Origin: a virus
Length of the DNA: 62,991 nt
Strand: one strand, 5' to 3'
Virus record (IMG/VR): IMGVR_UViG_3300010375_000003
Span: 1-62,991 of that record
Below the pieces are notes generated by a model, which had not been told where the DNA came from, did no database searches, and saw nothing but the letters and a program-made list of their open reading frames with translations. Positions 1 to 7,343 of the stretch are shown here, piece by piece (within the stretch, counting starts at the first letter, position 1; every line of letters starts with the position of its first letter). The position numbers and the translations under genes were made by a program.

Positions 1-50
1 GCTGACTCTTAATCAGCGGGTCCTAGGTTCGAGCCCTAGTGCGTCCACCA
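1..50 (+). tRNA. tRNA-Lys (CTT), 3' part only in the window
   Basis: Reading from base 1: anticodon stem GCTGA, seven-base loop CTCTTAA with anticodon CTT at 8-10, stem TCAGC, a five-base variable loop, T stem CTAGG, T loop TTCGAGC, T stem CCTAG, acceptor strand TGCGTCC, discriminator A and encoded CCA at 48-50. The acceptor 5' strand and D arm lie outside. Anticodon CTT reads lysine codon AAG. Confidence 0.85.
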
Positions 51-52
51 CC
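1..52 (+). other. attL: attachment core, left copy
   Basis: These 52 bases are repeated exactly at 62940-62991. They are the 3' part of a tRNA gene, the usual core for tyrosine integrases, and the integrase gene begins 80 bases inside. Because the upstream tRNA half would lie outside the window on this side, this copy should rebuild the intact host tRNA. The true repeat could extend left of base 1. Confidence 0.93.
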
Positions 53-99
53 GTTCCCTCTGGAATCGTGGCATTTTTCGACGCGTTCGCTTCTGTTCC

Positions 100-130
100 T
101 CCGACATGTTCCGACATGGCATTCCGACAA
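100..130. other. Candidate integrase arm sites (TCCGACA repeats)
   Basis: Three direct copies of (T)TCCGACA begin at 100, 109 and 122, between the att core and the integrase stop. The same motif occurs at the other end at 62851-62860, and inverted at 62906-62913. Short repeats flanking the core are what arm-type integrase binding sites look like. Function is inferred from motif and position only. Confidence 0.5.
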
Positions 131-132
131 AC

Positions 133-1407
133 TCATTTCGTTCTCGCTTCGTCCAATGCCCCCAAACGGGCGATATGCTCCCGCCTGGCGGCGGCGATTC
201 GACGTGCCTTCTCGGCGTTCGCCTTGTTGTAGATCTTGGTGATCGCGAGCGTCTTGTGACCCGACACCGCACGGACGTCGTCCTCGCCGGCGTCGCCGAT
301 CTCGGTAATGCCGCCATGCCGGAATCCGGTGAAGGTCATTTCCTTCGGCAGGCCGGCGGCGTCGCAGATCTCGCGGTGGACCGTCGACATGCGGCGCTCC
401 TTATATTTGCGCCCTGACCGCTCCTCGACAACGAACACCTCCTGCCCGGCACGCAGCGTCGCCATGGTCCGCGCCAACTCGTCCTCCAGTTCCGGATAGA
501 GCGCGACGCGTTCGACGCCGCCGCCCTCAATCGGGATCTCGGTGAATAGTGGGAGGATGACGGGATTGCGGGTCTTCGATTGGATCAGGGTCAGAACCTC
601 GCCGGGCACGTAACCGGCGATCTCGATGCCGCGCCGCTCGATGCCCTCAGGATCCTCGAACCCGAACACGTCCCAGCTCCGCTGGCACCCTTCGAACGCC
701 AGCGCTGCGGCGGTCGCCATCGACTGATAGCCGAGAGCGCGCGCGGTCTCTCGGTAGAGATCGTATTCTGCGCGCGCAGTCGGGCGATTGCCCTTTTCGG
801 CGACACTCTTGAGCCCCATGCCCCCGAACGGATTCTTGACGATCCCGGTCGTCTCGGTGTGGCGCAGTGCCCAGGTCCAGACCAGGCGGCAGACCTGCAT
901 CGCATAGCTGGCCTGGCGCTCGCCCTTTTCGGTGCGCAAGCGTTTGTAGAGCTTGTCGGCGACGCTCGCGTCGACCGCCGTCGCCTTACGCCGGCCGAAC
1001 TTCGGCCCGTTCTTGGTCGGTAGCGCGCCGAGCATGTTCATCAGCTTCGCATAATCGCTGCGGGTCTTGTGCTTCTTGCTCGTGAAGCGATCCTGCTTGC
1101 GGTACCACGCGAACAGCCAGTCGACCGTGCCCGGGATTACCTTCGCGGTCCCATCGCCCTCTCCCTTTCGCCACGCATCGAGCGCCTCGTTCAAGAGTTC
1201 TGCCTTGGTGTAGGCGGCGGCCTGGTTGGTGCCGAGCGGCTCGGATTGGAGCAAGAGCTCGCGGCCATGGCGGACCGCGCGCGCGATCTTGCCGGTCCTC
1301 TTGTCGACCTTGGGCCGCGCCCAGCTCGGGAGTTCCCAATAATAGCCCTTCTTGCCGCCGGCGAGCTTGGCGGGACGGACGTAGCGAGGGGCAGGCTCGA
1401 GGGCCAT
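133..1407 (-). CDS. int: Tyrosine integrase
   Basis: Site-specific recombinase of 424 residues for integration and, with a directionality factor, excision. The C-terminal catalytic domain shows Arg243 (GCQRSWD), Lys278 in the beta hairpin (QSKTR), Arg363 (TGFRHG), His384 (SGHKT) and nucleophile Tyr393 (KIYNKAN), with the His-to-Tyr spacing of nine usual in the family. The first box-II histidine is replaced by Thr360. The N-terminal part (about 1-200) should carry arm-binding and core-binding domains. The stop faces attL. The start overlaps the previous stop as TGATG, so it is coupled to the excisionase-like gene upstream in the operon. Confidence 0.95.
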   Translation of the reverse strand: MALEPAPRYVRPAKLAGGKKGYYWELPSWARPKVDKRTGKIARAVRHGRELLLQSEPLGTNQAAAYTKAELLNEALDAWRKGEGDGTAKVIPGTVDWLFAWYRKQDRFTSKKHKTRSDYAKLMNMLGALPTKNGPKFGRRKATAVDASVADKLYKRLRTEKGERQASYAMQVCRLVWTWALRHTETTGIVKNPFGGMGLKSVAEKGNRPTARAEYDLYRETARALGYQSMATAAALAFEGCQRSWDVFGFEDPEGIERRGIEIAGYVPGEVLTLIQSKTRNPVILPLFTEIPIEGGGVERVALYPELEDELARTMATLRAGQEVFVVEERSGRKYKERRMSTVHREICDAAGLPKEMTFTGFRHGGITEIGDAGEDDVRAVSGHKTLAITKIYNKANAEKARRIAAARREHIARLGALDEARTK

Positions 1408-1646
1408 CAGAACTCGATCGGTCCGTCAGTGCTGTCGTTGCCGTCATCGAAGAGGCTCTTGAACGCCGCGGCCAATTCCTCCCGCTGCGCGACCGCGGCG
1501 CCATGAGGGCCGCGGCGCCGAAACTTGACCACGCCGCCCTTGATCCATTCCTCGAGCTGTGCCTCGGCTACGCCGGTGAAGGCGAGCGCGACTTCGCGCG
1601 TCATGCCAACCGGCCAATCTGGGAATTGTTCGAGCGGCAGGCCCAT
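1407..1646 (-). CDS. Excisionase-like small DNA-binding protein
   Basis: A 79-residue protein with a winged-helix/MerR-type pattern: a helix-turn-helix-like stretch at 15-40 (MTREVALAFTGV, then LEEWIKGGVVKFRRRG) followed by a basic wing. Its size, fold pattern and place directly before int fit a recombination directionality factor of the Xis/AlpA type. Both ends overlap neighbours by one base (TGATG), implying translational coupling. Function is inferred; it could be a plain regulator. Confidence 0.6.
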   Translation of the reverse strand: MGLPLEQFPDWPVGMTREVALAFTGVAEAQLEEWIKGGVVKFRRRGPHGAAVAQREELAAAFKSLFDDGNDSTDGPIEF

Positions 1647-1828
1647 CAGCCGTCCTTCCTATCGTTCGTCTCCGCCGGCCGCACCTGGCGCGCATCCAGC
1701 GCGCCGCGCATCGCACCCATCGCGATCTTCATCGCGCGGGCCGGATCCTGCTCTACCTCGGCGTCGCTGAGTCCCGACATCGCTGCTTGGCCGATGCGGT
1801 TGAGCCAAGCGTTGCCACCACCGCTCAT
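1646..1828 (-). CDS. Hypothetical small protein
   Basis: About 60 residues from the ATG at 1828 (MSGGGNAW...), chosen because it overlaps the upstream stop as ATGA; an in-frame ATG at 1840 would add four residues. Alanine-rich and weakly acidic with no domain I recognise. It is one of several small coupled genes at the distal end of the left operon. Confidence 0.55.
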   Translation of the reverse strand: MSGGGNAWLNRIGQAAMSGLSDAEVEQDPARAMKIAMGAMRGALDARQVRPAETNDRKDG

Positions 1829-2322
1829 GGTCGCTCCCAACGCAGCAGGCGCGTATCGTATGGCAGCATCAACGTGTGCCGGGGGTGACCGTCATTGGCG
1901 GTGCCGAGGCAGAAGATCGGCTTTCCCGCGCGATCGGCGATCATCGCGATTTCCAGCCAGCGCCGCCGCAATCGCTTCGGCAGTTTGGCGAGCGGCCCAT
2001 AGGCGAACAGGATGATGTCGGCGCGACCGAAAGCGTCCGCGATATAGCGATCGTTCTCCGTTCCGATCGGATCGACCGCCTTCGCGAGCTCGCGCACATC
2101 GGTGGCGCGCCAGGCGAACTTGTTGACCTTGATGATGCGCGACCAGCCCAGCCGTTCGCCGAATCCTTTGTCCTTGCGGATTGTCTGGTCGTCGATCTCG
2201 GCATCGGCGGTGGACGGGTTGACGCCGAGGGTCGCGACGACGGGCCCGGCACCGGCGAGACCGCGCTCGAGGATCCAGCGGTAGCGGCCGCACGGCGAGA
2301 GGATGGCGGATTTGTCGCTCAC
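1825..2322 (-). CDS. DUF1643 family protein
   Basis: 165 residues from GTG at 2322, which overlaps the upstream stop as GTGA; the longer open frame running up to 2448 only covers the neighbour. The signature of DUF1643 is clear: CGRYRWILER near the start, then GVNPSTADAEIDDQTIRK at 33-50, a family of small phage and bacterial proteins with no settled biochemical function. The family is common in phage early operons beside nucleotide-metabolism genes, as here next to a MazG-like protein. Confidence 0.8.
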   Translation of the reverse strand: MSDKSAILSPCGRYRWILERGLAGAGPVVATLGVNPSTADAEIDDQTIRKDKGFGERLGWSRIIKVNKFAWRATDVRELAKAVDPIGTENDRYIADAFGRADIILFAYGPLAKLPKRLRRRWLEIAMIADRAGKPIFCLGTANDGHPRHTLMLPYDTRLLRWERP

Positions 2323-2789
2323 CCTGCCGCCCCTGCGCGAAGTGTTTCCATCTTCGCGATGAAGACCTGCTGCTTCTCGGCGATCGTCTCTATGAGATCC
2401 GTCGGCTGCAACCCGAACGCCTGCGCGAGCATGAATGCATAGGCGCATGTATCCGCGATCTCCTTGCGGATCTCGTCATCATGGCCATCACCATCACGCC
2501 AACGCTTCTTGACCAGATTGGCGACGCGACCAGCGGCCGCGGCTATGCTGGCAGCTTCAAGGACGGCCGTGACGACCTCTCCCGCTTCCCCGGTCAGGCC
2601 GAGCGTCAGGAAGCGGATATCGCTCTCTGCGTCTCCGGTGGCACTATAGCGCTCGTGGTTGTCGCGCGCTTGTTGCCAGACGCCCGATATATCAGGCGTC
2701 CGCCGGAAGCGGTCGCACATCATGTCGAACACCTCCAGGGCGGTCCGGTTCTCAATTCCGATGATCGGGCGGGTCAGATCGGTCGTCAT
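2319..2789 (-). CDS. MazG-like nucleotide pyrophosphohydrolase
   Basis: 156 residues of all-alpha NTP pyrophosphohydrolase type. The metal-binding pattern is visible as Glu68-Ala-Gly-Glu71 (LTGEAGEVV) and Glu110...Asp113 (KEIADTCAY). Such enzymes hydrolyse nucleoside triphosphates to monophosphates, and phage versions alter nucleotide pools or lower host alarmone levels. It is coupled to DUF1643 downstream (GTGA) and overlaps its upstream neighbour. Substrate cannot be told from sequence. Confidence 0.75.
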   Translation of the reverse strand: MTTDLTRPIIGIENRTALEVFDMMCDRFRRTPDISGVWQQARDNHERYSATGDAESDIRFLTLGLTGEAGEVVTAVLEAASIAAAAGRVANLVKKRWRDGDGHDDEIRKEIADTCAYAFMLAQAFGLQPTDLIETIAEKQQVFIAKMETLRAGAAG

Positions 2790-3130
2790 GATATCTCTCC
2801 ATCGGGGTCAACCGGCCATCGCCTGACGTCGGCCGCAACGCGCGCCCGATACTCGTCCATCGACAGCTTTCCGGCGGGCAGGAATATCTGGCTGGCGTCC
2901 ATTAGAGGCGCATTGGCCATGGCGTGGAGGTCACGCGCGCCGAGGCCATCAATCGGATCGACCGAGACGTAGTCGCCCGGCTCATATGATGCGCGCCTCG
3001 CGATCGGCGGAATCTCGCCGGCGACACCGTTGGCGATCTCAGGGGCGGCACGCGATACCCGAAAGCCGCGGCACAGCACGGTGGCCCCAACGGGGATTGC
3101 CTCGGTCGCGATCCCGCGTAGCCGCGTCAT
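2786..3130 (-). CDS. Hypothetical protein
   Basis: 114 residues, no recognised domain. The middle (PGDYVSVDPIDGLGARDLHA) looks like a small beta-rich fold, and the C-terminus (MDEYRARVAADVRRW) looks helical. It overlaps both neighbours by four bases in the left operon. Function unknown. Confidence 0.6.
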   Translation of the reverse strand: MTRLRGIATEAIPVGATVLCRGFRVSRAAPEIANGVAGEIPPIARRASYEPGDYVSVDPIDGLGARDLHAMANAPLMDASQIFLPAGKLSMDEYRARVAADVRRWPVDPDGEIS

Positions 3131-3333
3131 CCGCGCACCACGTTTCGATAAGCGTTCAGTTCATGGATGCACTGGCTGATCTCGTTCGCGAGCTCGCGCG
3201 CATTGACCATGTCGACATCGGAGAAGGTCGCCGGGGTCTTTTCGTCCAGGAGCGCCGCGAGGTCAGCGGCATGTTTGAACGCCTGGCGGTGGCGCGCAGC
3301 TAGCGATCGCTGAATGTTTCGAGCGTCCTTCAT
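3127..3333 (-). CDS. Hypothetical small helical protein
   Basis: 68 residues, probably two long helices (about 5-30 and 42-65), charged, with no cysteine and no membrane segment. Four-base overlaps join it to the genes on both sides. Not recognised. Confidence 0.55.
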   Translation of the reverse strand: MKDARNIQRSLAARHRQAFKHAADLAALLDEKTPATFSDVDMVNARELANEISQCIHELNAYRNVVRG

Positions 3334-4016
3334 GCGGGCACCTGGTCGATGTTGCCGCGCACCACGCGGAAGCTGACCACCACCACGAATGGGTTGTCAT
3401 CCCAGCGGTCACCGGCGTTGTTGTGCAGGAGGTTCCAGATCGTTTGATATCCGATCACCGGGCTCGAAGCAGCGTGCTGGAGGGTGACTCCCTCGGCGAT
3501 TGCATCCTCTTTGCTGATCGCCTGCAACCGCTCGACCCGCACGTCCTCGACGATCAGCGTCAGCCGGGACGCCCAGCGCGGCATGTGGATCGAGGGTCGG
3601 ACCTTAGCCAGAGGTGAGGCAAGCGCAGAGGAACGCGTGCATGCTGGCAGCATATAGCTGGCCCCGGGCCCGCCATTGTTCCGCGACCAATAAACGCCAT
3701 GATCGGCCGCTATAGGCACGTCATGACGGAAAAGCTCGCCCGCGCCGCCCGGCACGCCTGGGTAATAGATTCCGCTCTCGCGCACATATAGCCGATCGCC
3801 AACGGCATACCGCAGCTTTTGCGCAGTGAGCACGCGCCCGGTCGCCACGCGCGGGACCGCTTCGCCATCAACATGCAGAGCGACCACCTCACATTCTCTG
3901 CCGTCGACAAGGAAGGTTCCAGGCTGAGGATTGAGCAACCGCCGTGTCTGAGTTTTCCGGCCGTCGAGCATAGCGAGCACCATCGGCCCGGAGAAAATGA
4001 TTGGTCGGTCGGTCAC
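3330..4016 (-). CDS. ASCH/PUA-like domain phage protein
   Basis: 228 residues of a family common in phage early regions. Visible marks are KTQTRR at 21-26, GDRLYVRE at 73-80, PSIHMPRWASR at 141-151, and the helix QAISKEDAIAEGV near 165-177. These fit an ASCH-type beta barrel, a fold related to RNA-binding PUA domains and thought to bind RNA or nucleotides. The precise ligand is not known. It is coupled by four-base overlaps to both neighbours. Confidence 0.7.
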   Translation of the reverse strand: MTDRPIIFSGPMVLAMLDGRKTQTRRLLNPQPGTFLVDGRECEVVALHVDGEAVPRVATGRVLTAQKLRYAVGDRLYVRESGIYYPGVPGGAGELFRHDVPIAADHGVYWSRNNGGPGASYMLPACTRSSALASPLAKVRPSIHMPRWASRLTLIVEDVRVERLQAISKEDAIAEGVTLQHAASSPVIGYQTIWNLLHNNAGDRWDDNPFVVVVSFRVVRGNIDQVPA

Positions 4017-4258
4017 AGCTTCGCCGCCTCTTCAATGGTGAGGGTGAGTGGCGCGCCGACCACGGCGCGGACGACGGTGATCCGATCTATCGCGTCCCAG
4101 TGCGGCCCTCGCTCGACCAGATCGTGCAGGTCCGCGATCTCATCGATATCGTGCGTGACGTCGACCAGGCCGGCATCGCCGCGGTAATGCACCGTCGCAG
4201 CCCAGCGCGGATTCGTGACGAAGGGCCGCGACGCGGCGATTGTTCCGTCGCCGCTCAA
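4013..4258 (-). CDS. Hypothetical phage protein
   Basis: 81 residues with a central acidic stretch (TVHYRGDAGLVDVTHDIDEI) and a C-terminal beta-hairpin-like end. I recognise it only as a small protein recurrent in alphaproteobacterial prophages, without function. Overlaps of four bases on both sides show it is part of the operon. Confidence 0.55.
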   Translation of the reverse strand: MSGDGTIAASRPFVTNPRWAATVHYRGDAGLVDVTHDIDEIADLHDLVERGPHWDAIDRITVVRAVVGAPLTLTIEEAAKL

Positions 4259-5076
4259 AGCCCCGCCTCCGGTCGGTAAGCCGGATGCTGGTTGGACCGC
4301 TTCCAGAACATGTGTTCATCGCCGCGCATCAGCGACAGATGTGCGATCACGTCGTCGGTCGGGCACATCGCGCCGGCCCAGCTGCCGGCGTAATAGGCGA
4401 TCGGATGCATGCACAGGCTGCACAGGATCGTCATGCTGCGGTTCGCGGCGATCTCGATCCCTGGGTTCGCGGCGATCGCCACGGTTGGTTTCAGCTTGCG
4501 GAAAAGGTAGGTGACCCCGCTCCGCTCGGAGCGCTCGAGGAACATACCCGTCAAGAGGTACTGCTTGAACTGACGGTGCCGGAGCATGGTCCCCAGCAAG
4601 GTAAGCGCGTTATGCTCCTGCTCGAGCCCCCACGCCTCCGAACAGCCAAGTGTCGACATATCATGCTTGATGTGGTGCATCGCGGGCAGTTTGCCCCAGT
4701 CGATGCATCCGTCCTTCTCCATGATCAGAACGTCGCAATGCAGCCGATGCGAATACCATTGATTGCGCAGCACCCAGCCGTCGTCATCATCGATGACAGG
4801 ATTCCGGCCGATCTCGGACAGAGCTTCAGCGAAGGGATAGCGCGGCTCGATGATCAACCGTTCGCCTTCGAGCGGCATCGGGATGCCGGCCCACTCGGCG
4901 GTGCCGGCCGCGATCTCGGCGAGCGCGGTCCGCATGCCGTGATGGCTGTCGAAGCGGCTAACCGCCTGCAGTTGGCGCGACCGCGATGCCTCGTGCCGCG
5001 GCGGCGGGGAAGCGGCGGCCTTTGCCAGCCCTTTCCTTTCGGCGGCGCGGCGGCGCTGTCGGCTTTTCGTCATCAT
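4255..5076 (-). CDS. Conserved phage protein with a Cys/His-rich C-terminus
   Basis: 273 residues, not recognised as a named family. The C-terminal third carries ILCSLCMHP and later a further Cys (GAMCPTDD), so a metal site is likely. A middle segment is histidine-rich (HHIKHD). The N-terminal 45 residues are basic and low-complexity and are coded over the 3' end of the next upstream gene in another frame. The start is chosen because GGAGAG lies just before the tandem ATGs at 5076/5073; the next ATG, at 4935, lacks such a site. Possibly a nucleic-acid-binding protein. Confidence 0.6.
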   Translation of the reverse strand: MMTKSRQRRRAAERKGLAKAAASPPPRHEASRSRQLQAVSRFDSHHGMRTALAEIAAGTAEWAGIPMPLEGERLIIEPRYPFAEALSEIGRNPVIDDDDGWVLRNQWYSHRLHCDVLIMEKDGCIDWGKLPAMHHIKHDMSTLGCSEAWGLEQEHNALTLLGTMLRHRQFKQYLLTGMFLERSERSGVTYLFRKLKPTVAIAANPGIEIAANRSMTILCSLCMHPIAYYAGSWAGAMCPTDDVIAHLSLMRGDEHMFWKRSNQHPAYRPEAGL

Positions 5077-5320
5077 TACTCTCCAATTCGCCGGGCAGGC
5101 CCGCGATGATGTATTCCGCTGTGTCGGCGTCGAAATCGTGGGCCCGGCGATAGATCGGCCCCTTGTCGTCGTGTCCGATCTCGATCAGAATCGCGAACCC
5201 GCGGCGGATCATGTCCTTCAGGGTCGCTGAGGCGCGCTTGACCTCTTCCGGCTTCTTCGGATCGAAGACGAGCTTCGTGTCGCCCGCGCCGACGTTGAGG
5301 ATTCCGATTTCGCCGCTCAT
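4958..5320 (-). CDS. Hypothetical phage protein with a basic tail
   Basis: 120 residues. The N-terminal 75 residues look folded (GAGDTKLVFDPKKPEEVKRA, then YRRAHDFDADTAEYI). The C-terminal 40 are a basic, flexible tail ending in Thr-Ala-Gly-Gly. The last 119 bases overlap the N-terminal coding of the following gene in another frame. Role unknown; the tail may bind nucleic acid. Confidence 0.6.
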   Translation of the reverse strand: MSGEIGILNVGAGDTKLVFDPKKPEEVKRASATLKDMIRRGFAILIEIGHDDKGPIYRRAHDFDADTAEYIIAGLPGELESNDDEKPTAPPRRRKERAGKGRRFPAAAARGIAVAPTAGG

Positions 5321-6402
5321 GCCGGCATCTCCGAGTGTTCGACCCTATCGAGAAGGCGGCCGGCGGCAGATTTGCCCACCTCGTACATCAAACTGGTGGA
5401 GTGATCGGTCCAGCTACGGGCGTTGAGCAGGCGCACCATTCCGTCGCCGAACATCGAACGTCGGCGCATCCAGTTCGGCACATTGCCCCAGCGATCGTGG
5501 ACCGGGCCATCTTGGACGATTCCTGCCGTCGCCATATCCGCCCAGTTGCCCCATTGCTTGAAGAAGAACGGCACGCCAGCAGCGGCGCACTGGTCGCGCA
5601 ACGATCGCGCCCAATCCGGATGCATCGGCCGCGCGCCGGGTCCGCTTTCGCCACCGACGATCACCCAGTTGATCCGCGGCGAGTCCGTAAAATTGCCCCG
5701 CAATGGCTGGACATAGTCTCCCAGCCGTTGGGAGAGCGTTGTCGGAGCCTGACCGTCTCGGCGTAGGCGGATCGTGTCCAGACCAACCGGCCCAAGTAGC
5801 GGCTCGCACGACAGGAACCGCACCACTGCCGGCGTCGCCAGCAAGTGCGGGATGCGCTCGTCCGCGCGGGTCTGGTCCTCGACCGACGTGCCGAGCCAGA
5901 CGTTGGGTAGAGCCCCGCCGCGCACCGCAATGGCCGCGTCGCGGCATGCTGCCAACGTTGCGCCGACCTTGCGCGCGACTTCTCGAATGATGTCGTCGCG
6001 GTTGCATAGAAGCGAGACGTACCGCTGCATCCGCTCCGGCCGCTTGGTCAGCACCTGGTGGATATGCTGCGGCGTCAGCGCCATCACGGCGAAGCAGCGA
6101 TCAATCCATTCGTCGGGCACGCTATCGTGAAACAGATCGCCATGCGCGTTCCAGAAGATCCGTCGCCGGCGGCGCCACCGCAGCGGTTGCAACAAGGCCG
6201 GTTCGTGCAGCTTGGTCACGCCGTTCCAGACCGGGCCGGCCTTAGTAGCGATCGTCAGCCCGGAGCGCGATCCGGTGTGTTTCAATCGCGTGCCGGCCAG
6301 CTTCATCGCATAGCAATTCGTGCAGCCCGGCGAGACGACAGAGCAGCCGTTGACCGCGTTCACCGTCGCGTCGGTCCATTCAATTTTCGTATTGTCGCTC
6401 AC
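5317..6402 (-). CDS. Phage Gp37/Gp68 family protein (DUF5131), radical-SAM-like
   Basis: 361 residues. The family mark is present: KIEWTDATVN at 6-15 followed by Cys20-x6-Cys27-x2-Cys30 (NGCSVVSPGCTNCYA). This three-cysteine arrangement resembles a radical-SAM iron-sulfur site, and the body reads like that fold (FWNAHGDLFH, HQVLTKRPERM, WLGTSVEDQ, WVIVGGESGPG). These proteins are common in phages and their substrate is not established. It overlaps both neighbours by four bases. Confidence 0.85.
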   Translation of the reverse strand: MSDNTKIEWTDATVNAVNGCSVVSPGCTNCYAMKLAGTRLKHTGSRSGLTIATKAGPVWNGVTKLHEPALLQPLRWRRRRRIFWNAHGDLFHDSVPDEWIDRCFAVMALTPQHIHQVLTKRPERMQRYVSLLCNRDDIIREVARKVGATLAACRDAAIAVRGGALPNVWLGTSVEDQTRADERIPHLLATPAVVRFLSCEPLLGPVGLDTIRLRRDGQAPTTLSQRLGDYVQPLRGNFTDSPRINWVIVGGESGPGARPMHPDWARSLRDQCAAAGVPFFFKQWGNWADMATAGIVQDGPVHDRWGNVPNWMRRRSMFGDGMVRLLNARSWTDHSTSLMYEVGKSAAGRLLDRVEHSEMPA

Positions 6403-6698
6403 GCCGCACCCGCATCGATCGAGCTGCGGAACGCCCTGCCCTTGTCGGTCGGCAAGACCAGGACGTCCCGCTTATCGCCGATCCGGCGGCCGCGCTCGAG
6501 CAAGCCATCGCTGCCCAATCGCGTCAGCGCGCGAGTGAGCACCGGTTTGGCCAGGTTGAGCTGCGTGGCGAGGTCGCGGAACAGCATCGGTGCCGGCGCG
6601 TCGCAGACGGCACCGAGCACGGCGACCTGGCGAAATGTCATGTCGGCACCACCGCCCGCGGTGACCCATGCGGTGGACAGGGAGACGAGGTCAGCCAT
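6399..6698 (-). CDS. MarR-like winged-helix protein
   Basis: 99 residues with a winged helix-turn-helix over most of the length: FRQVAVLGAVC, then LFRDLATQLNLAKPVLTRAL as the recognition region, then a wing (RGRRIGDKRDVLVL). It looks like a minimal MarR/HTH_27-type regulator without the long dimerisation helices. Overlaps of four and eight bases place it inside the operon. Target unknown. Confidence 0.7.
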   Translation of the reverse strand: MADLVSLSTAWVTAGGGADMTFRQVAVLGAVCDAPAPMLFRDLATQLNLAKPVLTRALTRLGSDGLLERGRRIGDKRDVLVLPTDKGRAFRSSIDAGAA

Positions 6699-6861
6699 TG
6701 TGCAGTTTCTCCATGATGGCGTTCTCCACGACTGGACCGACGCCAGTGGCGGCGATGCAGCGATCGTTGGGAAGGCGAAGTTCGGTGAGCCCAGGGCTGC
6801 GCTCGCTGGGCGGAACGCGTCGCCAGCCGTCGGCGTCGTAGATCCTGACGGGGTCGGCCAT
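6691..6861 (-). CDS. Small hypothetical protein (56 aa)
   Basis: A frame of 56 codons found by eye: it starts MADPVRIYDADGWRRV and ends MEKLHNG. The ATG at 6861 overlaps the upstream stop (TGATG), and its own stop overlaps the MarR-like start by eight bases, filling what would otherwise be a gap of about 160 bases in a gapless operon. No domain recognised. Confidence 0.55.
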   Translation of the reverse strand: MADPVRIYDADGWRRVPPSERSPGLTELRLPNDRCIAATGVGPVVENAIMEKLHNG

Positions 6862-7343
6862 CACCAGAAGTCCTTCGAGCGTTTCGCGAAGGGCGACGGC
6901 TGGTTCACGAAGATGAACCCCGGCGGCAGGTCGTCATTGGCGTGGCGCAACAGGATATCGGCATGGCACCACGAACTGCTCAGCGGACACCAGCACACGA
7001 GATTGCGGCGGTGTAGGCGCGGCAGGCCGCGGTGGATGCGTTCCCGCATGCGGTGCAGCGCATCGATCTCCGCCGGGCAGAATCCCTGCCGCTCAAGCTG
7101 GAGATCGCTGAGGCGCGCTTCCATCCAGCGGCCGTACATCAGGATCGACCGGGCATGGCCGAACCGCTCCGACCGGAACGGGTTCGCGTACATTGTCGGC
7201 CGGCCGACATAGATTGAACCTTCGGGCGCCTTCGCGCCGCGACGGCGCGAGCGCTGTATCCGCGTCGGATATTCGCTAGGCGGAACGACCGGCGGTACGA
7301 TGACCGCCGGCCTTTCCATCAATTGAAGCAACGAACCCTGCAT
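6861..7343 (-). CDS. DUF4326 family protein
   Basis: 160 residues from ATG at 7343, which overlaps the upstream stop as TGATG; the longer frame to 7577 only covers the neighbour. DUF4326 marks are plain: IYVGRPTMYANPF, then a helical middle, then NLVCWCPLSSSWCHADILL. The conserved Cys/His set (CWC...CH) may bind metal. Small DUF4326 proteins are frequent in phages; function unknown. Confidence 0.75.
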   Translation of the reverse strand: MQGSLLQLMERPAVIVPPVVPPSEYPTRIQRSRRRGAKAPEGSIYVGRPTMYANPFRSERFGHARSILMYGRWMEARLSDLQLERQGFCPAEIDALHRMRERIHRGLPRLHRRNLVCWCPLSSSWCHADILLRHANDDLPPGFIFVNQPSPFAKRSKDFW

